A DNA stretch of 64,000 nucleotides from Pseudomonas hydrolytica (GTDB lineage: Bacteria > Pseudomonadota > Gammaproteobacteria > Pseudomonadales > Pseudomonadaceae). The stretch's first letter is position 1. The number at the start of each line of letters is the position of its first letter. Below are positions 8,419 through 18,386 of the stretch, piece after piece. The translations under genes were made by a program, and so were the position numbers. Where the stretch lies: contig NZ_CP099397.1 in NCBI RefSeq assembly GCF_021495345.1, positions 3,472,001-3,536,000 on the forward strand, read 5' to 3'. The notes under the pieces are model-generated. The model made no database searches and was not told where the DNA came from. It was given only the letters and a program-made list of their open reading frames with translations.

Positions 8419-9021
8419 TCAGCGCCCCACGCCCAGCAGGCTGCGCGCGTAGTCACGCAGCGGCGGGCCGATCAGGTCCTGGGGTTGGGCGTCGTAGAAG
8501 GTGAGAAAGCCGCCACGGCTGCGGATGCGCGCGGTGTCCACCAGATAGCGGGTGTTGGTCTCGATCAGCATCAGCTGAATCACCGCACGGTCGGTGCCGA
8601 GACGATCCAGCGCTTCCTGATCCTCCCACTCCTCCACCGTGCCGATGCGATCGTCGCTGTAGGCGAAGCGGCCGTAGAGCAAATAGTGCGCCCCGGCAGC
8701 GCGAGCCTCGGCCATCGCTTCATCCAGCCCGGCCGGCTCGCGGGCGCGGCGCACCAGGGGAAAGTATTCGACGAAGCCCTTGAAGGCCTCCTCCGCCACC
8801 ACGTTGGGCCGCGGGTAACCGTGGCCCGGCGGCACGAAATGGCCTTGGGCGATGTAGATGAAGGAGTCCTGCTGCAGGCGCCGCGAGGCCATGCGCTCGG
8901 TGCGCCCGTGGTCGAGAAAACCGGCGTCGCGCAGGTGGTACTCGGCGCCGCTGGCCAGATCGCTGACCTTCATGCAGCCAGCCAGCCCCAGCAGCGCCAC
9001 CAGTAGAAGCAGGTTACGCAT
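8419..9021 (-). CDS. DUF4823-type outer-membrane lipoprotein
   Basis: The 200-residue product begins with a lipoprotein signal peptide ending LLGLAGC, so Cys16 is lipidated and the mature protein is anchored in the envelope. The rest is soluble, with a region resembling DUF4823 ([14 protein letters not shown] and [22 protein letters not shown]). The second residue after the Cys is Lys, not Asp, so sorting to the outer membrane by the Lol system is expected. An AGGAGG sequence precedes the ATG at 9021. The role is unknown; the family is common in pseudomonads. The family name is recalled, not searched. Confidence 0.8.
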   Translation of the reverse strand: MRNLLLLVALLGLAGCMKVSDLASGAEYHLRDAGFLDHGRTERMASRRLQQDSFIYIAQGHFVPPGHGYPRPNVVAEEAFKGFVEYFPLVRRAREPAGLDEAMAEARAAGAHYLLYGRFAYSDDRIGTVEEWEDQEALDRLGTDRAVIQLMLIETNTRYLVDTARIRSRGGFLTFYDAQPQDLIGPPLRDYARSLLGVGR

Positions 9022-9094
9022 GAATCCATCCTCCTCGTGCCGGTGACGGAAAACCGGCGGATAAGGCACAGATGCAGATTCTGCGCCAGCCTGG

Positions 9095-9988
9095 TCAAAG
9101 CCCGCGCTGCCACTCCTGCCGCAGGTTCGCCTGCTGCGGTTGCTCGATGGCCGCGCGCACCTGGGCCAGCAGACGCGCCTTGTCACGCCCCAGGTTGCCC
9201 TTGAGCACCAGGTAGTTGGACGCGTGATCGCTGCGAAACACCGTCTGCTGCAGCTCGAGGCCTTGCAGCAGGCGCTCGACCTCAGCGAACAGCTGCAGCT
9301 GCGTCAGCGGCTGGTAATCGGCGAACTGCTGGCGAAAGCGCGCCTCCCCCATGGGGAAACTGACCACCAAAGTGGAAAGGTATTCGGGCTGGGCTTCGTT
9401 CATCAGGCGCGCCGAATTGTCGGCATGCTGATCGCTGAACACCTGGCCACCGAGCCCGTTGAGAATCATCACCGAGCGGGTGATGCCGGCCTGGCCGAGC
9501 TTGTCCAGAGCGCTGAGGCTGGACTCGAAGGTTTCCCCCTTGTTGACCCGCGCCAGCACCTCATCATCGCCCGACTCGCAGCCGACATAGGCCATCTTCA
9601 ACCCGGCATCGGCCAGCTCCTTGAGCTCGTCCACCGACTTCTTGCGCAGGTTGCGCGGCAGGCAGTAACTGGAAACCCTACGGACCTCGGGCATGTGCTC
9701 GCGGATCGCCTGCAGGATGGCCAGCAGACGCCGAGTCGGCAGCACCAGGGCATCGCCGTCGGCGAGAAATACGCGGTTGACGATCAGTTGCTCGCCGGCG
9801 CGACGAATCTCTTCCAGCACCTGCGCCTCGTCACGGGCACGGAATTTCTTCTGCGGGGCGGTGTACATCTCGCAAAAGGTGCACTGGTTCCAGGAGCAGC
9901 CGTTGGTGACCGGCAGAATCAGCGACTGGGCCTCGCTCGGCGGACGGAACACCGGCTCGATATAGGCGATGGGAAAGGTGGCGGACAT
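9095..9988 (-). CDS. Radical SAM superfamily protein
   Basis: The 297-residue cytoplasmic protein has an N-terminal cluster motif GCSWNQCTFCEMY (Cys31, Cys36, Cys39), which should bind a 4Fe-4S cluster and S-adenosylmethionine. The spacing is CX4CX2C rather than the classical CX3CX2C. Family features follow, including VFLADGDALVLPT and VGCESGDDEVLARVNKGE, the latter resembling the Elp3/HemN-type barrel. The reaction is unknown. ATG at 9988 is preferred over GTG at 10000, as MSATFPIAYIEPVF looks like the natural N-terminus; neither has a strong ribosome binding site. moaA lies upstream on the same strand, separated by repeats. Confidence 0.85.
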   Translation of the reverse strand: MSATFPIAYIEPVFRPPSEAQSLILPVTNGCSWNQCTFCEMYTAPQKKFRARDEAQVLEEIRRAGEQLIVNRVFLADGDALVLPTRRLLAILQAIREHMPEVRRVSSYCLPRNLRKKSVDELKELADAGLKMAYVGCESGDDEVLARVNKGETFESSLSALDKLGQAGITRSVMILNGLGGQVFSDQHADNSARLMNEAQPEYLSTLVVSFPMGEARFRQQFADYQPLTQLQLFAEVERLLQGLELQQTVFRSDHASNYLVLKGNLGRDKARLLAQVRAAIEQPQQANLRQEWQRGL

Positions 9989-10149
9989 GCGGAAGGACAC
10001 TCGGTTGGTTGACGCCCCGGCAGTGTATCCGGAGCGGACGTGACTGCCGAGCCACGCGGACTATCGCGGCGAGCGTGCATCGCGCGAGCCATCTCACCGC
10101 CTGCGGTGCCCATGGCGCACCCTCGGGGATCGGTGTAGGGCAGGCGCAT

Positions 10150-10170
10150 GTTAGGTGCGCCGCGCGCACC
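10150..10170 (+). repeat. REP-like short palindromic repeat
   Basis: A copy of the GTAGGGTGCGCC-type repeat (here starting GTTAGGTGCGCCG) lies in the gap between the radical SAM gene and moaA. Partial copies of the same GGTGCGC/GCGCACC core sit nearby at about 10113-10133 and 10195-10210, so the 230-base gap is mostly repeat-derived. Confidence 0.6.
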
Positions 10171-10218
10171 GAGGACCGCAAGCGTCGGGAAATGGGTGCG
10201 CATGGCGCCCCCTGCGGA

Positions 10219-11187
10219 TCAGCCGCCGATGATCTTCATCACCGTCACGCCGCCGGAGAAGGCCAGATCCTGCTTGTCGCCAAGGGCCTTGACCAGCAGC
10301 CGCTGCAGCGCTGGCAGGGCCTGGTGACGCGGCTTGTCCAGCAGATCGCCGACATAGTGACGATTGCTCGACGACAGGCAGCCATGCAGCCAGCCGGTGG
10401 ACGACAGGCGCAGGCGCGAGCAGGTGCGGCAGAACGGCACGCTTTCGTTGGCGATCACGCCGAAGTGGCCGAGGCCGGGAATGGCATAGCGCATCGCCGT
10501 GGCATCCACCGGCGCATCAGCCTGGACGTACTGGTAGCGACTGCCGATCAGCTCCAGCAACTGCGCCAGGCCAACGAACTGCTGGTTGAACGCGTTGCCA
10601 TCGCGCGCCAGATGGCCCATGCGCATCAGCTCGATGAAGCGCAGTTCGAAACCGCGCTCCAGGCAGTAGTCGAGCAGCGGCAGAACCTGGTCGAGGTTCT
10701 GCCCGCGCAGCGGCACCATGTTGACCTTGATCTTCATCCCCGCTTCGCGCGCTGCTGCCATGCCGGCCAGGACGGTAGCCAGGTCACCACCGCGAGCGAT
10801 GCTGCGGAAGGCACTGGCGTCGAGGGTATCGAGCGAAACGTTGAGCCGGCGAATGCCGCACTCGACCAGCAGCGGCAGCTTGCGCTCGAGCAGTTGGCCG
10901 TTGGTGGTCAGGCTGATGTCATCGAGACCGAGCTGGCTGACTTGCCGCAGGAAGGGATCCAGGCGCGTGCTGACCAGCGGCTCGCCGCCGGTGATGCGCA
11001 GGCGCTCGATACCGGCCGCTTCGATCAGGTAGGCGACGCCGCGGGCCATGGCCTCGGCGGAAAGCTCGTCCTGTGCCGCCACCAGGCGCTTGCCGTCAGG
11101 CACACAGTAGGTGCAGGCGTAGTTGCAGGCGGCGGTCAGGCTGATACGCAGGTTGCGAAAACGCCTGCCCTGGCGGTCGACGATCAT
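10219..11187 (-). CDS. moaA: GTP 3',8-cyclase (molybdenum cofactor biosynthesis)
   Basis: MoaA converts GTP to 3',8-cyclo-dihydro-GTP, the first step of molybdopterin synthesis. The 322-residue protein has the radical SAM cluster motif CNYACTYC (Cys21, Cys25, Cys28), the GGEPLVS motif, and the second C-terminal cluster CRTCSRLRLSSTGWLHGC that binds GTP. It ends in the conserved Gly-Gly tail (MKIIGG) needed for activity in this family. The ATG at 11187 has CGGAG 7 bases upstream; the longer frame starting with TTG is rejected. No other moa gene is adjacent. Confidence 0.96.
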   Translation of the reverse strand: MIVDRQGRRFRNLRISLTAACNYACTYCVPDGKRLVAAQDELSAEAMARGVAYLIEAAGIERLRITGGEPLVSTRLDPFLRQVSQLGLDDISLTTNGQLLERKLPLLVECGIRRLNVSLDTLDASAFRSIARGGDLATVLAGMAAAREAGMKIKVNMVPLRGQNLDQVLPLLDYCLERGFELRFIELMRMGHLARDGNAFNQQFVGLAQLLELIGSRYQYVQADAPVDATAMRYAIPGLGHFGVIANESVPFCRTCSRLRLSSTGWLHGCLSSSNRHYVGDLLDKPRHQALPALQRLLVKALGDKQDLAFSGGVTVMKIIGG

Positions 11188-11320
11188 GGCGGACTCCGAT
11201 AGGGACAACGGGAGTATATCGCCGTAACCGGCCGTGGCACATGGACCATCGACCGGCTGAATGAGCGGGGTCGCATTTGCCGGGGGTCGGTGTCGCCCCG
11301 GTAGCGAGCCCCGCCGGGCC

Positions 11321-11941
11321 TCAGTCGCGCTTGCGCTTGTTGCCCATGCGCACGCCGATGTCCATGAGGAACTGGAAGAAGCCTTCCTGATCCTCGAGCA
11401 CGTTGCTCCAGAACGGCGAGTGGTACAGCGCCACGGCGCCGTGTACCAGCGCCCAGGCGGCGCAGTAGTGGAAGTACGGCGGCACGTCTTCCAGCTTGCC
11501 TTCGGCGATGCGGCCCTTGATCAGCTGGGTCAGGCGCTCGAAGTTGGAGGCGCGGATCTTGTGCAGCTGCTCGACCATCTCCGGCACCTGATTGCCCTTG
11601 ACCACCTTCTCTTCCAGGCGGTCGAACAGGCGATAGCGCTGCGGGTCGCGCATGCGGAATTCGAAGTAGGCGCGCGAAAGCGCTTCCTTGTCACGATCCA
11701 CGTCGGCCGAATGCAGCAGCTCGTTGAGATCGCGCTCGTAGTCGAGCATCAGGCGCAGGTAGATCTCCGCCTTGGACTTGAAGTGCTTGTAGATGGTGCC
11801 TTTGCCGATACCGACCGCATCAGCGATCATCTCGACGGTAACGCTGTCTTCACCCTGTTCGAGGAAGAGTTTCAGCGCGGTGTCGAGAATTTCTTGCTCG
11901 CGGCGACGGAATTCGCGGACCTTACGGGGTTCTTTCTGCAT
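11321..11941 (-). CDS. TetR/AcrR family transcriptional regulator
   Basis: The 206-residue protein has an N-terminal TetR-type HTH. RRREQEILDTALKLFLEQGE forms the first helix, and VTVEMIADAVGIGKGTIYKHF is the recognition region. A variable ligand domain follows. It is probably a homodimeric repressor. It is divergent from the aminotransferase gene, with 75 bases between, so it likely controls that gene and itself. The ligand is unknown. Confidence 0.93.
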   Translation of the reverse strand: MQKEPRKVREFRRREQEILDTALKLFLEQGEDSVTVEMIADAVGIGKGTIYKHFKSKAEIYLRLMLDYERDLNELLHSADVDRDKEALSRAYFEFRMRDPQRYRLFDRLEEKVVKGNQVPEMVEQLHKIRASNFERLTQLIKGRIAEGKLEDVPPYFHYCAAWALVHGAVALYHSPFWSNVLEDQEGFFQFLMDIGVRMGNKRKRD

Positions 11942-12016
11942 AAAGGGACTGCGGGGTCAAAAATCGAAGCCGCCTATTATGCCCAAATGTAGCCAAATTG
12001 CACGGATCATCCGACC

Positions 12017-13150
12017 ATGTACGTGTTTCATGATGAGTTTCCCCAAGAAAGTGGACTGCGTTATCTGAACCATGCGGCGGTCGCCCCCTGGCCGAAACGC
12101 AGCGCTGAAGCGGTGCAGCGGTTCTCGGAAGCGAACGTGACCAGCGGCGCACGTGATTATCCCGACTGGTTGAAACTGGAGCGTAGCCTACGCGAACGCC
12201 TGATGCGCCTGCTGAACGCACCAAGCACCGGCGACATCGCACTGGTCAAGAACACCTCCGAGGCACTCTCGTTCGTGGCCTTCGGCCTGGACTGGCGCCC
12301 CGGCGACCAGGTGATCATCAGCGACGAGGAATTCCCCTCCAACCGCATCGTCTGGCTGGCGCTCGCCGCCCAAGGCGTGGAGGTGGTCGAAGTTAGCCTC
12401 AAGGGCGATGATCCGGAGGCAGCCCTGCTCGCCGCCTTCACGCCGCGTACGCGCCTGCTGTCGATCAGTGCGGTGCAGTTCGCCAGCGGCCTGCGCCTGG
12501 ATCTGCCGCGCCTCGGCCGCGGCTGCCGTCAGCACGGCGTGCTGTTCTGTGTGGATGCCATCCAGCAGCTCGGCGCCCTGCCCTTCGACGTCCAGGCCTA
12601 TGACTGCGACTTCGCCATGGCCGACGGCCACAAATGGATGCTCGGCCCGGAAGGTCTGGGCGTGTTCTATTGCCGCACCGCGGTACGCGAACAGTTGAAG
12701 CTGCACGAATACGGCTGGCACATGCTGGAGCATGCCGGCGACTACACCCGCCAGGACTGGCAACCGGCGCGCAGTGCGCGGCGCTTCGAATGCGGCAGCC
12801 CGAACATGCTCGGCGCCTTCGCCCTGGAGGCGAGCCTGTCGCTGCTCGAGGAAGTGGGCATGGAGCGCGTCGGCGCGCTGCTGGAAGAGCGTGTGCAGCA
12901 ATTGACCGACGGCATTGCCAGGCTACCGGGCGCTACGCTGCACAGTCCGCTGGCTACGCAACGCCGCGCCGGCATCCTCAACTTCAGCCTGACCGGCTGG
13001 GACAATGCCGCGCTGTATCAGCGCCTGCGCGAGGAGCAGGTGATCTGCGTGCAGCGAGGGCCGGGAGTAAGGCTTTCGCCACACTTCTACACCCAAGAGC
13101 AAGTGATCGAGGAAACGCTGGGTCTGCTAACCCAGCTGGCAAAAGGGTGA
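12017..13150 (+). CDS. Class V aminotransferase, PLP-dependent (cysteine desulfurase-like)
   Basis: The 377-residue protein has the fold type I pattern: LNHAAVAPWP at the N-terminus, VKNTSEALSFVAFGL in the cofactor pocket, and the PLP-binding Lys206 in ADGHKWMLGPEGLGVFYC. Relatives are cysteine desulfurases, isopenicillin epimerase-like enzymes and other lyases or aminotransferases. There is no scaffold gene of Fe-S assembly nearby, so a desulfurase role is not supported by context. The likely regulator is the divergent TetR gene. The ATG at 12017 has a poor ribosome binding site, and the palindrome CGGATCATCCG (12003-12013) just before it could be an operator. Confidence 0.88.
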   Translation: MYVFHDEFPQESGLRYLNHAAVAPWPKRSAEAVQRFSEANVTSGARDYPDWLKLERSLRERLMRLLNAPSTGDIALVKNTSEALSFVAFGLDWRPGDQVIISDEEFPSNRIVWLALAAQGVEVVEVSLKGDDPEAALLAAFTPRTRLLSISAVQFASGLRLDLPRLGRGCRQHGVLFCVDAIQQLGALPFDVQAYDCDFAMADGHKWMLGPEGLGVFYCRTAVREQLKLHEYGWHMLEHAGDYTRQDWQPARSARRFECGSPNMLGAFALEASLSLLEEVGMERVGALLEERVQQLTDGIARLPGATLHSPLATQRRAGILNFSLTGWDNAALYQRLREEQVICVQRGPGVRLSPHFYTQEQVIEETLGLLTQLAKG

Positions 13151-13228
13151 GGACTCAACAGCGTCCGCGGTATTCCAAATCTGTTTAAAAAACACACGAT
13201 TTTGCCTGGACGCTCGCCCAACATGACC

Positions 13229-13234
13229 AATACT
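13229..13234 (+). promoter_or_regulatory. Candidate -10 element of the rgsA promoter
   Basis: AATACT, preceded by C (CAATACT), sits 7-8 bases before the proposed 5' end of RgsA. This resembles the RpoS-preferred extended -10 (CTATACT). RgsA is known to be RpoS-dependent in other pseudomonads. The assignment is from pattern only. Confidence 0.45.
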
Positions 13235-13240
13235 GGAACT

Positions 13241-13360
13241 TACTGGTGTGCGGCATCTCCCCCCAAGTGCCCCGCCAGCCAAGGTACCGTGGACCGCGTA
13301 CCTTGATTTACTCCTAATGGTCTTAACCCGGATTCATCCCCCAGAATCCGGGTTTTTTTT
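13241..13360 (+). ncRNA. rgsA: RgsA (P16) small regulatory RNA
   Basis: This gap lies immediately beside tatD, where PAO1 carries rgsA. It holds a promoter-like element, a C-rich unpaired stretch (CCCCCCAAGTGCCCCG at 13259-13274), a hairpin formed by AAGGTACC/GCGTACCTT, and a strong terminator at 13325-13360, giving an RNA of about 120 nt, the known size. RgsA is an Hfq-associated sRNA under RpoS and indirect Gac control, linked to stress and motility. The identification rests on position, size and remembered sequence. The exact 5' end is inferred. Confidence 0.8.
13325..13360 (+). terminator. Intrinsic terminator of RgsA
   Basis: Arms AACCCGGATTC (13325-13335) and GAATCCGGGTT (13344-13354) with an 8-base loop are followed by an unbroken T-run to 13360. 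This is a strong rho-independent terminator. Confidence 0.93.
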
Positions 13361-13378
13361 GCTCAGCGGATCGGCGTT

Positions 13379-13499
13379 TCCGTAGGCTGGGTTAGCCGCC
13401 CGTCACGAGTCGTAGATTGCTTCGCTGGATCTGGGTGCGGCGTAACCCACCATGGCTGCAACGCCCCACATCGCCTGGTGCGCGCGGCGCACCCTACGG
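13379..13499. repeat. Composite of dispersed short repeats
   Basis: The gap between rgsA and the end of tatD holds an inverted pair TGGGTTAGCCGC / GGCGTAACCCACC (about 13386-13453). It also holds a reverse copy of the 4848-type repeat (GGTGCGCGCGGCGCACCCTA, 13477-13496). Both are typical dispersed intergenic repeats. I see no gene here. Confidence 0.6.
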
Positions 13500-13503
13500 G
13501 CTG

Positions 13504-14292
13504 TTATGCGTCGGCCACACCAGCCAACGGGAACAGGCGCTTGAAGTTGCTCGAGGTCTGCTCGGCCAGGGTCTCGTAGCTGACGCCACGTAGTACGGCC
13601 AGGTACTCGGCCACTTCACGCACGTATTGCGGCAGATTGGGCTTGCCACGGTGCGGCACGGGCGCCAGGTAAGGCGAGTCGGTCTCCACCAGCAGGCGGT
13701 CGGCCGGCACCTGGCGCGCCACCTCGCGCAGCGCTTCGGCATTGCGGAAGGTAACGATGCCGGACAGCGAGATGTAGAACCCGATATCCAGCGCGGCCTT
13801 GGCCATCTCCCAGTCTTCGGTGAAGCAGTGCAGCACCCCGGCCTGCGGCAGCGCCGCCTCGCGCAGCAGCGCCAGGGTATCGGCGCGAGCCTCGCGGGTA
13901 TGCACGATGACCGGCTTGCCGGTGATGCGCGCCGCTTCCAGATGCAGACGGAAGGACGCCTGCTGCAGCGCGGCGGATTCCGGCTCGTAGTGGTAATCCA
14001 GGCCGGTTTCGCCGATGGCGACCACCTTCGGGTGCGCCAGCTCGCCCAGCAGCCAGTCCAGCGCCGGTTCGGCGCCCGGCTCGAGGTCCAGCGGATGCAC
14101 ACCCACCGAGCAGTCGACATCGGCATAACGCTCGGCCAGGCCCTTGACCGTGGCCGCGTTGTCGGCGCTGACGCCGATGCACAGAAAATGGCCGACGCCG
14201 GCGGCGCGCGCCGCATCCAGGGCAGCATCCAGCGAACCGCCATGGGCAGCCAGGTCGAGACGATCAAGGTGGCAATGGGAGTCGATCAGCAC
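13504..14292 (-). CDS. tatD: TatD family metal-dependent hydrolase (DNase)
   Basis: The 262-residue amidohydrolase-fold protein begins IDSHCHLDRLDL, carrying the first metal-binding His-x-His. It also has GVHPLDLEPG, GETGLDYHYE, VIVHTREA and VETDSPYLAPVP, the standard TatD metal and active-site motifs. TatD proteins are 3'-5' exonucleases or DNases acting in the cytoplasm. The GTG at 14292 places the N-terminus just before IDSHCH as in relatives; the longer frame to 14367 adds sequence without resemblance. It follows pilZ on the same strand and is the last gene of the fabF-to-tatD chain. Confidence 0.93.
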   Translation of the reverse strand: MLIDSHCHLDRLDLAAHGGSLDAALDAARAAGVGHFLCIGVSADNAATVKGLAERYADVDCSVGVHPLDLEPGAEPALDWLLGELAHPKVVAIGETGLDYHYEPESAALQQASFRLHLEAARITGKPVIVHTREARADTLALLREAALPQAGVLHCFTEDWEMAKAALDIGFYISLSGIVTFRNAEALREVARQVPADRLLVETDSPYLAPVPHRGKPNLPQYVREVAEYLAVLRGVSYETLAEQTSSNFKRLFPLAGVADA

Positions 14293-14401
14293 AGCGGGAG
14301 AACTCGGGCAAAGGGAAAGCCCGAATTGTAATCGAAAGCGGCAGGTGCCTGGACGACGGAGATACATTGGCCGCGAGCAGAGTTCGCTCGCGGCCAGCGG
14401 A

Positions 14402-14758
14402 TTACATGGTGTGCGTCGGGCGGTCGGACTTCAGTGCGCCGGCGAGGTAGGTTTCGATCTTGTTGCGGGCGGTGTTGTCACCGTCGTTGAACTGCACACC
14501 GACACCGGCGGCGCGGTTGCCCTGGGCCCCTTTCGGGGTGATCCACACCACCTTGCCGGCTACCGGAATCTTCTCCGGCTCGTCCATCAGGTTGAGCAGC
14601 ATGAACACTTCGTCACCGAGCTTGTAGCTCTTGTTGGTGGGAATGAAGAGACCGCCATTCTTGATGAAGGGCATGTAGGCCGCGTACAGCACGGACTTGT
14701 CCTTGATGGTCAGGGACAGAATTCCGTTACGGGGACCCAGATTGGGTGGCAGGCTCAT
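14402..14758 (-). CDS. pilZ: Type IV pilus protein PilZ
   Basis: The 118-residue length and the sequence MSLPPNLGPRNGILSLTIKD match the founding PilZ protein, needed for type IV pilus assembly and twitching through PilB and FimX. Unlike receptor-type PilZ proteins, it lacks the N-terminal RxxxR motif, so it should not bind cyclic di-GMP, as known for the P. aeruginosa protein. It lies between holB (126 bases upstream) and tatD, as in PAO1. An independent promoter in the holB-pilZ gap is possible. Confidence 0.95.
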   Translation of the reverse strand: MSLPPNLGPRNGILSLTIKDKSVLYAAYMPFIKNGGLFIPTNKSYKLGDEVFMLLNLMDEPEKIPVAGKVVWITPKGAQGNRAAGVGVQFNDGDNTARNKIETYLAGALKSDRPTHTM

Positions 14759-14884
14759 CAGCGCATTCCTGGCGTTTATTGCTTAATGCTTGATTCTAGG
14801 GCCTGTTCATACTCTCACGCAAACCAGCGGGTGGCAGGCAGCCAGCAGAATGTGACGCCTTGCCGAATCCCGATGCGACCTTTG

Positions 14885-16511
<1,627 letters not shown>

Positions 16512-17567
16512 TTATTCAGTTTCGGCCGCCGCACGGGGCGCGGGGCTGGAGCGGTAGTCGGCGCGACGCTTGAGCTGGTATTCGCGCACGGCGCGGTTGT
16601 GCTCGGCCAGGGTGTTGGAGAACACATGGCTGCCGTCGCCTCGCGCGACGAAATACAGGGTGGTGCCATCGAGCGGGTTGAGCGCGGCGTGAATCGCCTC
16701 ACGCCCGACCATGGCGATCGGCGTCGGCGGCATGCCGTCGATGGTGTAGGTGTTGTAAGGCGTCGGTGTACGCAGGTCGGCACGGGTGATGCGACCGTTG
16801 TAGCGCTCGCCCATGCCGTAGATCACGGTGGGGTCGGTCTGCAGGCGCATGCCGATGCGCAAGCGGCGCACGAACACCCCGGCGATTTCGCCGCGCTCCT
16901 CGGGCACACCGGTTTCCTTCTCGATCATCGAAGCCATGATCAGCGCGTCGTAAGGCGTGCGATAAGGCAAGCCCTCGGCACGCTTCTGCCACTCTTCGGC
17001 AAGCACGGCCTCGAGGCGGGCATTGGCCTGCTTGAGCAGGTCCTCGTCGCTCATGCCGCGCACATAGCGGTAGGTATCGGGGAAGAAGCGTCCCTCGGGA
17101 TTCTGCCCGGCCAGGCCGAGACGCTCCATCAACTGCGCGTCGCTCAGATTGGCCAGGCGCTGTTCCAGGCGCTCCTGACGGGCCAGGGCCGCGCGCACCT
17201 GACGGAAGTTCCAGCCCTCGACCAGCGTCAGGCTGTACTGCACCACTTCGCCACGCTGCCAGAGCCCCAGCATCTGCTGAGCGGTATGTTCGGGCAGCAG
17301 ACGATACTCGCCGCTGTGCAAAGCGGGAGCGCGCAGGTTGAAGCGCCAGTACAGACGCAACCAGAAGGCGTTGTCGATCACGCCCTCCGCTTCCAGACGA
17401 TTGAGCAGGCCACTCGGCGTGGCGCCGGACGGCACCTCCAGCAGCATTTCCTCCTCGAGCTGCAGAGGCTGCTCCAGGGCTCTCTGCTGCAGCCAGGCGG
17501 CACCGACCACCAGCAGCGCAGCCAGTAGCACGCCGCACTCAAGCAGCACCAAGATCTTGCGTAGCAC
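16512..17567 (-). CDS. mltG: Endolytic transglycosylase MltG
   Basis: MltG cuts nascent glycan strands in the periplasm and sets their length. The 351-residue protein has one N-terminal membrane helix (about residues 4-26, LVLLECGVLLAALLVVGAAW). A LysM-like segment follows, then the YceG catalytic domain with ALIMASMIEKETGVPEERGE, where the first Glu after MI is the expected catalytic residue, and YNTYTIDGMPPTPIAMVG. The GTG start at 17567 lies 3 bases after the pabC stop, so it is strongly coupled. Confidence 0.95.
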   Translation of the reverse strand: MLRKILVLLECGVLLAALLVVGAAWLQQRALEQPLQLEEEMLLEVPSGATPSGLLNRLEAEGVIDNAFWLRLYWRFNLRAPALHSGEYRLLPEHTAQQMLGLWQRGEVVQYSLTLVEGWNFRQVRAALARQERLEQRLANLSDAQLMERLGLAGQNPEGRFFPDTYRYVRGMSDEDLLKQANARLEAVLAEEWQKRAEGLPYRTPYDALIMASMIEKETGVPEERGEIAGVFVRRLRIGMRLQTDPTVIYGMGERYNGRITRADLRTPTPYNTYTIDGMPPTPIAMVGREAIHAALNPLDGTTLYFVARGDGSHVFSNTLAEHNRAVREYQLKRRADYRSSPAPRAAAETE

Positions 17568-17570
17568 CAG

Positions 17571-18386
17571 TTATTTACTCAGTAGGTCGCAGACGATGGC
17601 CTGCAGTTTACGGGTGAGCGGCCCGACCGGCCAGTGTCGCTCCTGCAGTGCCGTTACCGGCCAGATGCCGTAAAGGCTGTTGCAGAGAAAGACTTCGTCC
17701 GCGCTCAGCAGTTCGTCGTAGGAAACATCACGCAACTCGATGGACAAACCGAGCAGCTGAGCCTGCTGCAGGATCTCGGCGCGCATCACGCCGGCGACGC
17801 CGCAGCGCGACAGGTCCGCGGTCACCAGCCCGCCGCCACGCACCAGAAACAGATTGCTGTAGACCCCTTCGATCACCCGCCCGCTGGCGTCGAGCATCAG
17901 GCCCTCGGCGTACTCGGCCCCCTGCCACTCGGCACGGGCCAATACCTGCTCCAGGCGGTTGAGATGCTTGAGTCCGGCAAGCAAGGGCTGCTCTGCCAGG
18001 CGGGTCGTACAGGGAAACAGGCGCACGCCCTGCTCGGCGTGGGCTGGAGGATACTGTGGCAACGCCGCGGCCTGCAGAATACGCTGCGGCTGACAGGGCT
18101 GTGGCGGCGCATAGCCGCGCTGGCCCGCACCGCGGGTGACGATCAGCTTGGCCACACCCTCGCCCAGTTGCCCGGCAAACGCCTGCAACTCGCTTTCCAT
18201 CAACACCAGATCGAGAGGAATGGACAGCCGCCGGCAACCTTCGGCCAGGCGCGCCATATGCCGCGCCAGCAAGGGGATGCGCCCGCCACGCACGGCGATG
18301 GTCTCGAACAGACCATCGCCGTAAGCCAGGCCACGGTCGCGAACCGACAACTGCTCGCCGGGCGCGCCGTTGACCCAGCTCAGCAT
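17571..18386 (-). CDS. pabC: Aminodeoxychorismate lyase
   Basis: PabC converts 4-amino-4-deoxychorismate to p-aminobenzoate and pyruvate for folate synthesis. The 271-residue fold type IV PLP enzyme has RDRGLAYGDGLFETIAV at the N-terminus, the PLP Lys in LKHLNRLEQVLARAEW, and SRCGVAGVMR in the cofactor phosphate site. Its ATG overlaps the fabF stop in the sequence TGATG, indicating translational coupling. The mltG start follows 3 bases after its end. Confidence 0.95.
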   Translation of the reverse strand: MLSWVNGAPGEQLSVRDRGLAYGDGLFETIAVRGGRIPLLARHMARLAEGCRRLSIPLDLVLMESELQAFAGQLGEGVAKLIVTRGAGQRGYAPPQPCQPQRILQAAALPQYPPAHAEQGVRLFPCTTRLAEQPLLAGLKHLNRLEQVLARAEWQGAEYAEGLMLDASGRVIEGVYSNLFLVRGGGLVTADLSRCGVAGVMRAEILQQAQLLGLSIELRDVSYDELLSADEVFLCNSLYGIWPVTALQERHWPVGPLTRKLQAIVCDLLSK

